A DNA stretch of 64,000 nt from Streptomyces sp. F001 (GTDB taxonomy: Bacteria > Actinomycetota > Actinomycetes > Streptomycetales > Streptomycetaceae), in the NCBI RefSeq assembly GCF_004187715.1, contig NZ_QZWF01000024.1, forward strand, positions 1 to 64,000. The letters are read 5' to 3'. The translations under genes were made by a program, and so were the position numbers. The notes beneath the pieces were generated by a model. The model saw only the letters and a program-made list of their open reading frames with translations, did not search any database and had not been told where the DNA came from. Shown in pieces: positions 34,651 to 42,728 of this stretch. Every line of letters begins with the position of its first letter. The stretch's first letter is position 1.

Positions 34651-36124
34651 CGCAGGATCTCCTCGGCGGTCGATGGGGTGGGCGGGACGGAAGCACGGGC
34701 AGCGTGAGCGCCACCCCGGCCGGGTCGACTTCGCGCCGGGAGACGAGCAGCCGGCCGGCCGTCACCGGGTCGTCGCCGGTGTGGGGATTGCGGGCGTGGG
34801 CCGGGAAGTGGTGCCCGGCGATCTCCAGGCGCAACCGGGTACCGGCCCGAAGCCGGCGCGCGAGCCGGCCGAGCTCGACGGTGAACTCGGTTGCCCTTCC
34901 TGCAGGTTCCTCGCGCCGCAGGACGCCGACGGCGAGACGCTCGGCGGTGCCCTCCGGTGCGAGGGCGACGAGCCGGACTGCCCAGTCGGCGGACGGCGTG
35001 TCGGCGGTGACCCGCAGCCGGACCCGCACGGGTCCGACCACGTCGAGCGGACGCGGCAGCGGCGCGGTGACCAGCAGGCAGCGGTCGGGCGGGCCGTCGG
35101 TGGGGACGGTCAGGTCGTCGGAGCGGACCGGGCGGTCGGGGTCGGCGGTGAAGGTGAGGCCGTGCAGCGGCCGCAGCCGTGGGGTACGCGGTGCGCCGTC
35201 GGTGCCGGCGGGCAGCCACAGGCCGGTGTCGCCCAGCGCGAGCGCACCGTGGCGGCCGGGGGCGAGTTCGCCGGTCAGCGCGCGGCGGGCCCAGCGCACG
35301 TACAGCTCGCCGAGGTTCAGCCGATGCGCGGGTCCCGCGTCCGGGCCGGGCGCGCCGACCAGGCCGTGCCCCCACGGACCGAGCAGCAGACGCGCCGAGG
35401 AACCGCCCCAGGCGTGCCACAGCGCGACGGTCTCGGCGGTGAAGTGGTCGTGGTGGCCGCCCACCGCGAGCAGGGGTGTCCCGGCGTGTGCCGCCCGAAC
35501 GACGAGGCGCCCGCGATCATGGTGGCGCCACAGCCCCTCCCAGGAGGGCAGACTCCGGCCAAGCCGCTCGGGGAGACCGGACACCGGCAGGTGGGAGAGG
35601 AGGCCGGGGTCCGCGGCGAGGGCCTTGTCCAGCGCGCTCTCGTCGGAGTCCCGCCGGTCACCGTGGGCGGCCCACCATCCGGCGCGGGACAGCAGCCGCT
35701 CCGGGCCGGACGGCTCGCGCGCCGTGTCCGCGAGCCCGAGTGCGGGCACGGCCGCGATGACGGCGTCGGGCCGGGCGTCCTCGGGCACGTCGAGGGCGAG
35801 GACGAGGGCGCAGTGGGCGGCGTAGGAGGCGCCGACGGCCACCAGCCGCCCGTCGCTCCACGGCTGCCGCCGGATCCAGCGCACGGCCGCCGCTCCGTCG
35901 GCGGCCTCGTGCGTGTACGGGTGCCACTCCCCCGGTGACGCGAAGCGGCCGCGCACGTCCTGGACGACGGCGGCAAATCCGCGGCGGGCCCAGCCTCGCG
36001 CCTCGGCGCTGTGCCGGGTCCGGTCATAGGGGGTGCGGATCAGGACGGCGGGAAAGGGGCCGTCGCCGGCCGGAAGACATACGTCAGTGGCGAGTTCCGC
36101 CACCGCCGCACTGAACGCCGTCAT
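34647..36124 (-). CDS. CocE/NonD-family alpha/beta hydrolase, frameshift near the 3' end
   Basis: A serine hydrolase of the CocE/Xaa-Pro dipeptidyl-peptidase fold. It shows IRTPYDRTR near residue 30, VVQDVRGRFASPGEW, nucleophile motif VGASYAAHCA, GGHHDHFTAE and catalytic His region GPWGHGLVG. A jelly-roll C-terminal domain follows (FTVELGRLARRLRAGTRLRL). The frame does not meet a stop at its natural end. A 1-nt shift near 34690 would give an ending SVPPTPSTAEEILR and a stop overlapping the YcaO ATG as ATGA, matching every other junction. It may cleave the leader or an ester; this is inference. Confidence 0.78.
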
Positions 36125-36975
36125 ATCTCCTTCCTCGGCATCGGTGCGACGACGGGCACCGGGAGGACGGGGTGCTCGGTGACGGTCAGCGTGCGCAGGT
36201 CCACGCACCGGAGCCGGCGACGTGCCGGGAGGCCGGCCTGGTCGGGGGCGCCGGTGGCCCACCGAGTGAGATCGTCCGCGAGAAGCGCCGCGAGCAGCGT
36301 GGCGGCGGGTGGGGTGAGCCGGACCGGCGCGCCGGAGGTGCGGGACCCGCTCCAGTACGCGGCCAGTTCGCGGTGGGCGGCGGTGGCTGCGAGCCGGCGG
36401 GAGCGGACGTGGGCCGAGGTGACGTCTCCGGGAGCGGCGGCCACCGGCTCGACGTACGCCTGCCAGCCTTCGCGGTGGCAGCGCAGCCACGCGACGCCGT
36501 GGCCGGGCAGGGTGTCGGCGGCGTCCCACAGTCCGTCCGGGACGGGTCCGTCGAGGCACCACACGACCGCGGAGGGGTCTCCGTCGAGCAGGTCCTCGAC
36601 GCCCACCGGTGATCGGCCCGAGGCGGTGGCGGCCTCGGTCGTGAGAGGCCGGGCGCCCAGGGCGGCCAGCTGTGCGGCGAGCGGTTCCGTCAGTACCGAG
36701 TCGCCGAGGACCCGGATGTCCCGGCGAGCGGCGGGCCACTGCGAGTCTTGCGGCCCCTCCGCCAGGTAGCCTGCCGCCTCGAACGCCCGCACCACACGCT
36801 CGAGTTCCTCGCCCACCGGGTCCGTTGTCACGCCGGTGAGCCGGGAGAGCAGAACGTCCTCGTCGGCCCTCCCCGTCCTGACGCTGAGGAACTCCCCTTC
36901 CTGGGTCCGGACGGCGAGCCCTCGTCCGGGCACGGCGACGACCTCGACACCGGGGACGAGTCGGCTGCGGGACAC
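36121..36975 (-). CDS. TOMM leader-peptide-binding (E1-like partner) protein
   Basis: 284 residues from the GTG at 36975, preceded by AGGAGGATCACC. The N-terminal 90 residues (VPGVEVVAVPGRGLAVRTQE, LLSRLTGVTTDPVGEELERV) look like the PqqD-like winged-helix RRE domain of TOMM cyclodehydratase partners. The middle is a degenerate E1/ThiF-like Rossmann part (IRVLGDSVLTEPLAAQLAAL). It lacks the CxxC zinc pairs of many E1-like proteins. Its role would be to bind the leader and present the core to YcaO. It follows the precursor gene across a strong hairpin and overlaps the hydrolase gene (ATGA). Confidence 0.82.
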   Translation of the reverse strand: MSRSRLVPGVEVVAVPGRGLAVRTQEGEFLSVRTGRADEDVLLSRLTGVTTDPVGEELERVVRAFEAAGYLAEGPQDSQWPAARRDIRVLGDSVLTEPLAAQLAALGARPLTTEAATASGRSPVGVEDLLDGDPSAVVWCLDGPVPDGLWDAADTLPGHGVAWLRCHREGWQAYVEPVAAAPGDVTSAHVRSRRLAATAAHRELAAYWSGSRTSGAPVRLTPPAATLLAALLADDLTRWATGAPDQAGLPARRRLRCVDLRTLTVTEHPVLPVPVVAPMPRKEI

Positions 36976-37008
36976 GGTGATCCTCCTGACGAAAGGTGGG
37001 GGATGGGC

Positions 37009-37042
37009 GTGGGCCCGCCCGGAAGGCAACGGGCGGGCCCAC
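37009..37042 (-). terminator. Strong hairpin between precursor and biosynthetic genes
   Basis: GTGGGCCCGCCC and GGGCGGGCCCAC make a perfect 12-bp stem with a 10-nt loop, and a smaller hairpin (GAGGGT/ACCCTC, 37047-37064) lies just after the precursor stop. In RiPP operons such elements allow partial read-through or stabilise the precursor mRNA, giving precursor excess over enzymes. Confidence 0.8.
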
Positions 37043-37066
37043 GGTCGAGGGTGGCTGGACCCTCGC

Positions 37067-37180
37067 TTACTCCTCGTTGTCGTCGAAGGGGTTCTCGACG
37101 AGCGCGTTGGAGTGGGAGGCCGAGGCGTGGGCCAGCTGACCCTGGTCGGCGATCGGGGTGAAGATCTGCTCGTTGTCCAT
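37067..37180 (-). CDS. Putative TOMM RiPP precursor peptide, 37 residues
   Basis: A short gene with AGGAGAG five bases before its ATG. It encodes a 37-residue peptide: an N-terminal leader-like part MDNEQIFTPIADQGQL, a compact Ser/His-rich segment HASASHSN (residues 18-25) and an acidic tail ending NPFDDNEE. It has three Ser, two His and no Cys; its only Thr (residue 8) is in the leader-like part. The YcaO system could convert Ser19-23 positions to oxazol(in)es beside His side chains, an attractive metal-binding array (inference). It directly precedes the leader-binding protein gene and is the first gene after a near-consensus Zur-like box. Confidence 0.78.
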   Translation of the reverse strand: MDNEQIFTPIADQGQLAHASASHSNALVENPFDDNEE

Positions 37181-37236
37181 GAACTCTCCTCATACATCCG
37201 GGAGTTGCGGCGTTCGAGTGAGCGCCGTGACACACG

Positions 37237-38058
37237 CTAATGAATCTGATTTTCATATTCTAGACCTGAGAGGGGGTGATCTGGATAACACACCGGCCAG
37301 CCTCCCTCGGGGTCCCGGCCGACCCGTCCCGCCACCTTCAGCACGTCCGCCAGCAATCCCGGGGTCACCACCTCACCCGGTGTTCCGTCGGCTACCACAC
37401 GGCCCTCGCGCAGGGCGACGATCCGCTCGGCGAACCGGGCCGCGTGGGCCAGGTCGTGCAGCACCATCACCACGGTGAGCCCGCGTTCCTCGCGCAGGCG
37501 GACCACCGTCTGCAGCACGTCGAGCTGGTGGTGCAGATCCAGGTAGGTGGTCGGCTCGTCGAGCAGCAGGGCGCGGGTGTCCTGGGCGAGCGCCATCGCC
37601 AGCCGCACCCGCTGCCGCTCGCCTCCGGACAGCGCGTCGACGTCACGGTCGGCCCACTCCTCCACCCCGACGTCACGCAGCGCCCGGTGCACGACGGGGT
37701 CGTCGCCCTCGCGCAGCATGCCCAGCGGTCCGCGCGCCGCGTATCGCCCCTGTCGCACGAGGTGACGGACCGTCATGCCCGGGACGGCCGGGGCGGACTG
37801 GTGCAGCAGCGCCACCCGCCGGGCCGTGGCGCGCCTCGAGAGCCGAGCGAGGTCGTCCCCTCCGAGGCGAACGCGCCCCTCGTCCGGTTGCAGCAGCCCG
37901 GCGGCCAGCCGCAGCAGGGTCGACTTGCCGCAGCCGTTCAGCCCGATGAGGGCGGTCAGTTCGCCCGGGCGGACGGTCAGGTCGACGCCCCGCAGTACAG
38001 GTCGTCCGGGGTAGCCGAAGTGGACCCCCTCGACGTGGATCCCCACGGACTCGGTCAT
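37237..38058 (-). CDS. Siderophore-type ABC ATPase (FecE/FepC family)
   Basis: A 273-residue ATPase with P-loop GLNGCGKST (residues 39-47), signature LSGGERQRVRLAMALAQ, Walker B LLLDEPTTYLDLHHQLD and switch VLHDLAHAARF. The DEPTTYLD form is typical of iron-siderophore and B12 importers. It ends ENQIH, and those codons contain the Zur-like box of the next transcription unit. With the two permeases and binding protein upstream it forms a complete importer for a chelated metal; zinc control suggests a zinc chelate. Confidence 0.92.
   Translation of the reverse strand: MTESVGIHVEGVHFGYPGRPVLRGVDLTVRPGELTALIGLNGCGKSTLLRLAAGLLQPDEGRVRLGGDDLARLSRRATARRVALLHQSAPAVPGMTVRHLVRQGRYAARGPLGMLREGDDPVVHRALRDVGVEEWADRDVDALSGGERQRVRLAMALAQDTRALLLDEPTTYLDLHHQLDVLQTVVRLREERGLTVVMVLHDLAHAARFAERIVALREGRVVADGTPGEVVTPGLLADVLKVAGRVGRDPEGGWPVCYPDHPLSGLEYENQIH
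37241..37255 (-). promoter_or_regulatory. Zur-like box of the precursor promoter, inside the end of the ATPase gene
   Basis: On the minus strand TGAAAATCAGATTCA differs from the published actinobacterial Zur palindrome at very few positions. It forms the last codons (Glu-Asn-Gln-Ile-His) and runs up to the stop of the upstream ATPase gene, 60 bp before the precursor ATG. The operator therefore doubles as coding sequence. Confidence 0.82.
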
Positions 38059-38078
38059 GCTCTGTCCTCGATTCGACG

Positions 38079-39086
38079 TCAGAACGTACGGCTCGGCGTG
38101 CGGCGCACGACGACCAGCAGCAGGGCGGCGCCGAGGCAGGCGGTGAGCGCTCCGACCGGCAGCGTGAGCCGCCCGGAGTCCAGCGCCCCCGCCAGCAGCC
38201 GCGAGGACAGCTGCGCCGTCGCGTCCGCCCCGCACACCACCACAGCCCCCACCAGGGCGGCGCCGGGCAGGCTCACCCGCAGGTCCGCACCGAAGACGGC
38301 CACGGCCAGGTGCGGAACGAGCAGACCGACGAAGCCCAGCGCCCCGACGGCGGCCACCGCGCCCGCCGTCAGCGCCACCGCGCACAGCAGGGCCAGGGTC
38401 CGGGCCGGGCGAGCCGAGAGCCCGGCGGCCAGGGCGATGTCGTCCCCGCAGCGCAGCAGGGTCAGCGGCCCGGCCAGCAGCCAGGCGGCGGCCCCCCAGG
38501 CGAGCGCCCACGGCCACAGCAGGTGCCAGTGTTGCCACACCCGGCCCTCCGTGGTGCCCACCAGCCACTGGACAACGCTGCCGAGTTCGCCGGGCTCCAC
38601 GAGCAGCACCATGGCGGTGAGTCCGCCGAGCACTGCCGACACCAGCACCCCGTGCACGGCGGTCTGCGCGGGGTCACCGCGCCCGCGGCCGGCGAGCAGC
38701 CACAGCAGCGCCGCTCCGGCACACCCGCCCGCGCACGCGGCGAGGACCACGGCCAGGGGCGAGTCCCACCCGGCGAGTCCCAGCGCGGTCGCGGTGACGG
38801 CGCCGAGCACCGCACCCGGGGTCACGCCCGTCACCTCCGGCCCGGCCAGGGGATTGCGCAGCGCGGACTGCAGGACTAGTCCCGCCACGGCCAGGCACGC
38901 GCCCGCACCGAGAGAGACCAGAAGCCTGGGCAGGCGAAGTTCGAAGAGGATGTGACGTTCCGTCGCGTCACCGCCGCCGTTGAGGACGTCCCAGGCCGCG
39001 CCCGGGGACATGCCGCGCCCGGCCACCAGTTCCACACCGGCGCACACGACGGCCAGTGCCGCGAGAACCGTGAAGCGCCGGGTCAC
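38079..39086 (-). CDS. FecCD-family permease (second)
   Basis: A 335-residue BtuC/FecD-type permease. The family signature appears in LPRLLVSLGAGACLAVAG, LQSALRNPLAGPEVTGVTPG and the C-terminal ALGFVGLLVPHLAVAVFG loop that touches the ATPase. About nine to ten hydrophobic segments are visible. The GTG at 39086 overlaps the stop of the first permease (GTGA). It pairs with the 39083 protein as a heterodimeric channel. Confidence 0.92.
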   Translation of the reverse strand: MTRRFTVLAALAVVCAGVELVAGRGMSPGAAWDVLNGGGDATERHILFELRLPRLLVSLGAGACLAVAGLVLQSALRNPLAGPEVTGVTPGAVLGAVTATALGLAGWDSPLAVVLAACAGGCAGAALLWLLAGRGRGDPAQTAVHGVLVSAVLGGLTAMVLLVEPGELGSVVQWLVGTTEGRVWQHWHLLWPWALAWGAAAWLLAGPLTLLRCGDDIALAAGLSARPARTLALLCAVALTAGAVAAVGALGFVGLLVPHLAVAVFGADLRVSLPGAALVGAVVVCGADATAQLSSRLLAGALDSGRLTLPVGALTACLGAALLLVVVRRTPSRTF

Positions 39087-40357
39087 CGTACGTCCTCCGT
39101 TCCGGAAGTCCTGGAAGGTTCCGTTCCGGAAGTCCTGGAAGGTGGCGGCCAGGCACCGCCGGGGCCACCGCGTCCGGACTCGTATCGATGTGCGTTGTCC
39201 GGTGCCCCTGTGCGGGGGACTCCGTCCGCCGCACCGGATACCGGCCTCCTCGGCCGGTGCAGCGTCGTGCGCACGGCAGCCGCAGCGGCCGTTCCACCCC
39301 GGCCCCCACGGCCGCGCCCGCCGGACCGCATCAGCGCGACCCCGGCCGGCACCCCCAGCAGGGCCGTCCAGGCACCGGCCGGTGTCTCCACGGGAGCCAG
39401 CGCCAGCCTGGCCGGCACATCGGCGGCCGTCACGACGACGGCACCCCAGGCGGCGGACCACGGAAGCCAGCGCACCGCCCCCGCAGCGGGGTCGAACCAG
39501 CGCGCCAGGTGCGGGGCGAGGAAACCCACCCACGCGACGGGTCCGCACACAGCCGTCACCGGGGCGATCAGCACCACGGCGATGGCCAGCGCGGCCAGCC
39601 GCGCGCGCTGCGCGCGCACACCCAGCGCCTCGGCGTCCTCGTCTCCCAGCCGCAGCACCGACAGCACCGGCGCGCACAGCACGAGTGCGGGGGCGGCGAC
39701 GAGCAGCCACGGCCACAGGCCCGTCACGTCGTCCCAGGTCCGGGCCGAGAGGGAGCCGAGCAGGTAGCGGTAGATGAGCTGGAGGTCGAACTGGTCGGCC
39801 ATGACCATCAGGACGAGCAGCGCGGCCTGCAGGGCGGCCGCCACCGCGGCACCGGTCAGCAGCACCGCGGACGGACTGCGGCCCAGCCCGGCGACAAGGA
39901 GCGTGAGCCCGCCGCCGAGCGCGGCCCCGCCGATGGCCAGCAGCGGCACGACGGCGGCCGGCAGCGACAGGCTCAGTACCAGCGGCGCGGCCACCCCCAG
40001 AGCGGCGCCGGACGAGACACCCAGCATCTCCGGCACCGCCAGGGGATTGCGCAGCGCCTCCTGGAGCACCAGCCCGGCCGCCCCCAGACAGGCTCCGGCA
40101 ACGAGCGCAAGCACCAGTCGGGGCACGCGGAGTTCGGTGACGACGATCCCGGCGAGCGTGCTGTCCCCGTCCAGCACCGCGGCGACCAGCCGGTGCGGGG
40201 GAACGCCGGGGGTGCCGAGACTGAGCGCGCAGACCGAGGACACGGCCAGCAGTCCGACGACCAGGAGTGGTTGCCACCTCCGTGCGTCGCGCGACGGCCG
40301 AAGGCCGCCCGCCGCGGTGCGATCCACCGCGGCGGGAGCCGAGAGGGGCGACCTCAC
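39083..40357 (-). CDS. FecCD-family permease (first), with repeated C-terminal tail
   Basis: A 424-residue permease with LRVPRLVLALVAGACLGAAG, LQEALRNPLAVPEMLGVSSG and WVGFLAPHLARWFDP, so the membrane core is complete. About 65 extra residues follow the core: a Gly/Arg-rich stretch and a duplicated PSRTSGTE motif from a DNA tandem repeat at 39099-39142. This tail is unusual for the family. The GTG start at 40357 overlaps the binding-protein stop (GTGA). Confidence 0.9.
   Translation of the reverse strand: MRSPLSAPAAVDRTAAGGLRPSRDARRWQPLLVVGLLAVSSVCALSLGTPGVPPHRLVAAVLDGDSTLAGIVVTELRVPRLVLALVAGACLGAAGLVLQEALRNPLAVPEMLGVSSGAALGVAAPLVLSLSLPAAVVPLLAIGGAALGGGLTLLVAGLGRSPSAVLLTGAAVAAALQAALLVLMVMADQFDLQLIYRYLLGSLSARTWDDVTGLWPWLLVAAPALVLCAPVLSVLRLGDEDAEALGVRAQRARLAALAIAVVLIAPVTAVCGPVAWVGFLAPHLARWFDPAAGAVRWLPWSAAWGAVVVTAADVPARLALAPVETPAGAWTALLGVPAGVALMRSGGRGRGGRGGTAAAAAVRTTLHRPRRPVSGAADGVPRTGAPDNAHRYESGRGGPGGAWPPPSRTSGTEPSRTSGTEDVR
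39099..39142. repeat. Two 20-bp direct repeats, 24-bp period
   Basis: GTTCCGGAAGTCCTGGAAGG occurs at 39099-39118 and again at 39123-39142, inside the 3' end of the first permease gene, 13 bp from the start of the second. The unit contains the near-palindrome TTCCGGAA. A period of 24 keeps the frame. Confidence 0.9.
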
Positions 40358-41331
40358 CGCAGCGCGGCCGTGGCCTCGTCGAGGACGATGCCCAGCGAAC
40401 GGGTGCCGCGCCCCTTGGCCCACACCTCGGAGTTCACCTCGTGGACGTCGCCGTTCTTCACTGCCGGGATCTTGCCCCACAGAGGGTTCTCGGCCAGCTT
40501 CTCCGAGAGCTTGCCGTCCGCGTCGCCGAAGCTCATCGTCTCGACGAACAGTACGTCGACGTCCTTGGCGAGGATTTCCTCGAGGCTGTAACTGCCTTCC
40601 ACACCACGGGACTTCCACGGGTAGTCGGCGATCTTGGGGAACAGGCTCGCGGCCACGTCGCTCTCCGGGGTCGCCACGCCGAAGTTCTCGTCACTGCCGT
40701 AGATGATGAGGGCGGTCTTCTCACTCGGGGCCTTCTCGGCCGCGGCGAGCTTGGTCCGGAAGGTCCTCTCGGCCTTCTCCCCCTCGGCGGTGCGTCCGGT
40801 GAGCGCGGCGACGTCGCGCAGGTATCCGACGCTGTCCTCCCACGTCTCGGGCTGCATGGCCCAGAACGTGGTGGCGCCCTTGAGCGCCGGGGCGAGCTTG
40901 CCGTGCGTGTCCCCCAGCCCGATGACGAGATCGGGCTTGTGGGAGAGGATCGCCTCCACCTCGGGGGCGATGAAGCCGCCGGGGATGACGTCGACCTCCT
41001 TGGCCTTCGCCTCCCCCAGGAAGTCCGGGTGGGCCAGCAGCGCGCTGTTGGTGGCCGTCGGCACGATGCCCAGTTCGGTCAGGATGTCGTCGCACAGGGC
41101 GAACAGGCAGACGATCCGCTCCGGCTTCTTCTTCAGGGCGATCTTGGCGCCGTTCGTGTCGGTCAACTCCGTCGCCGCCTCGATGGGTTCGACGGTGACC
41201 TCGGTCTTCGGGGCGGGCCTGGCCTTGTCGCTCGCGGGTTCCTCGGACGACGAGCCGCAGCCGACCAGGACGGAACCCACCACCGCTGCGGTGATCCAAG
41301 TGCGGACGAATCTCGACGGTGAGCGCAGCAT
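40354..41331 (-). CDS. Siderophore-type periplasmic-binding lipoprotein (FecB/FepB family)
   Basis: A 325-residue lipoprotein with lipobox VLVGC near residue 25, a Ser/Glu linker and the two-lobed class III binding fold: ERIVCLFALCDDILTELG, PEVEAILSHKPDLVIGL and EEILAKDVDVLFVETM. Instead of a His-rich zinc-binding loop it has a chelate-binding fold, so the ligand is probably a metal complex. It heads the importer operon. A Zur-like box lies 48 bp upstream, shared with the divergent propeller gene. I infer uptake of the zinc-loaded product of the adjacent RiPP genes. Confidence 0.9.
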   Translation of the reverse strand: MLRSPSRFVRTWITAAVVGSVLVGCGSSSEEPASDKARPAPKTEVTVEPIEAATELTDTNGAKIALKKKPERIVCLFALCDDILTELGIVPTATNSALLAHPDFLGEAKAKEVDVIPGGFIAPEVEAILSHKPDLVIGLGDTHGKLAPALKGATTFWAMQPETWEDSVGYLRDVAALTGRTAEGEKAERTFRTKLAAAEKAPSEKTALIIYGSDENFGVATPESDVAASLFPKIADYPWKSRGVEGSYSLEEILAKDVDVLFVETMSFGDADGKLSEKLAENPLWGKIPAVKNGDVHEVNSEVWAKGRGTRSLGIVLDEATAALR

Positions 41332-41378
41332 CGATGCCCTCGCTTCTTCTCAAGTGCTGGGAACGCACCGAAGATACA

Positions 41379-41393
41379 TGATAATCGTTTTCA
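41379..41393. promoter_or_regulatory. Divergent Zur-like box, importer/propeller promoter region
   Basis: TGATAATCGTTTTCA is an excellent match to the shared pattern. It lies between the divergent binding-lipoprotein gene (start 41331) and the propeller gene (start 41419) and can repress both. Confidence 0.85.
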
Positions 41394-41418
41394 CCAGACC
41401 GGTTTTCTGGAGGATTTC

Positions 41419-42618
41419 ATGCCCGCTGCCGCTCCCGTCCTGCTCGTCTCCGACCACGTGAACGGTTCCGTACATGTGGTGACCGTGCCGGACGGCGCCG
41501 TCGCGGGGCGTCTCACCGGCCGTCATCTCTCGGAGCACGCCGGGTTTCTGGCGCTGCCGGGAGGGCGGGTGGCCTGTGTCGACGACCGCCGTGGGGAGCT
41601 GCTGGTGCTCGATCCCTTCGCGGAGGAGCTCGTGGAACGGGCGGTCCCGGTCGCCGTGCCGGCCGAGCACATCGCGTGCGACCCGTCCGGTCACCGGCTG
41701 GCCGTGACCACCGGCCTGGGCGGGAACACCGAACCGTGGTCGGACCTGCTGACGGTCGTCGACCTGGCCACCGGAGAGGCCGCCCATGTACGCACGCGTG
41801 TCGGCGAGCCGGGCGTGACGGTGCTGGGCGGCGAGGACCCCTTGGTCGTGCTGCGGCACCGGGAATCCGGTGCGCTGGCCGTGCACCGGTTCGCGGACCT
41901 CCTCGCGGCTGCGCCCGGCTGTCCTCCGGTCACACCCCACGCAGTTCTGCCGTTGCCGGACGACGGCCACGGGGACGCTCAGGATCCCCGCACGGAACAT
42001 GTGTTCGCGGCCACGGGCGAGGGGGTGCACCGGGCCCGGAGGAAGGGGGACGCACTCACCGCAGAGACGGTCATCCCCTGGGGATCGCCCGCCCGGGGCT
42101 GGTACCTCCGGCTCGACACCCGCCGGCAGGCCCTGTGGAGCACGCTGCGCGGCGGTGATCCGGACCCGCTGCGGTGGCCGGAATGGACCAACCAGGCGTG
42201 GCGGCACGACCTGGAGACGGGACGCACGTTCCACACGGAACTCGGCCCCGGACTCGTCTTCCGCCTGGCCCTCGCCCGGCGCCACACCGCCTTCACGCGG
42301 ATCCACCCCGACGGCGACGAACTGGTCCTCCTGGACGACGACGGCAGCGTCCACCGCTGTCCCCTGCCTTCCATGGACGGCGCTCCACGTCGCGGCGGCA
42401 CCCCCTGGGAGGGCGTCCAGCGCCGGGCGGTGGCCGCCTCACCGGGCTCCGACTGGGTCGCCGTCAGCCGGGGCGGCCACGGCGAGGTGCACCTCGTCGA
42501 CGCGGAGACCGGCCACGAGGCGACCCGCGTCCGGCTGAGCACACCTCTGCATCACGGCGGCCACATGGCACTGTGCGGCCGGAACGACGGTGCCGACGGT
42601 GATCCCGTCGGCCGTTGA
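41419..42618 (+). CDS. Beta-propeller protein without signal peptide, AztD-related
   Basis: A 399-residue repeat protein. Short motifs such as LLVSDHVNGSVHVVTVPDG, GELLVLDPFAEELVE and GEVHLVDAETGHEATRVRL recur about every 45 residues, as in seven-bladed YVTN/AztD-type propellers. It is similar in plan to the two lipoprotein propellers at 42729 and 44993, but has no signal sequence or lipobox and should stay in the cytoplasm. GGAGGATTTC precedes the ATG, and the divergent Zur-like box lies just upstream. A role in cytosolic zinc buffering or complex opening is inference. Confidence 0.75.
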   Translation: MPAAAPVLLVSDHVNGSVHVVTVPDGAVAGRLTGRHLSEHAGFLALPGGRVACVDDRRGELLVLDPFAEELVERAVPVAVPAEHIACDPSGHRLAVTTGLGGNTEPWSDLLTVVDLATGEAAHVRTRVGEPGVTVLGGEDPLVVLRHRESGALAVHRFADLLAAAPGCPPVTPHAVLPLPDDGHGDAQDPRTEHVFAATGEGVHRARRKGDALTAETVIPWGSPARGWYLRLDTRRQALWSTLRGGDPDPLRWPEWTNQAWRHDLETGRTFHTELGPGLVFRLALARRHTAFTRIHPDGDELVLLDDDGSVHRCPLPSMDGAPRRGGTPWEGVQRRAVAASPGSDWVAVSRGGHGEVHLVDAETGHEATRVRLSTPLHHGGHMALCGRNDGADGDPVGR

Positions 42619-42626
42619 GGCGAGTT

Positions 42627-42650
42627 CCGGACCGGACCGGGCCGGTCCGG
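42627..42650. terminator. GC-rich stem-loop between convergent genes
   Basis: CCGGACCGG and CCGGTCCGG pair over 9 bp around a 6-nt loop, just after the propeller stop and facing the convergent aztD gene. Overlapping repeats allow alternative pairing. Confidence 0.65.
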
Positions 42651-42728
42651 GCGAGCGGCGTGCCCCCGCCGGCGCGGCCGGAAGGCCGGGGCGGCGAGGG
42701 CACGATGGCGTGGCAGGACAGCAGGCGG

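Noticed and set aside
32888..37042. One very long minus-strand frame (1384 codons) covering the RiPP genes
   Set aside because: Only the part at 34690-36124 is protein-like (CocE hydrolase). The rest lies in the wrong frame of YcaO, SagB and the leader-binding gene and has shadow composition.
37067..37180. The 37-residue peptide as a lanthipeptide or thiopeptide precursor
   Set aside because: It has no Cys and no LanB, LanM or thiopeptide enzymes are nearby. YcaO with an RRE-type partner points to azole chemistry.
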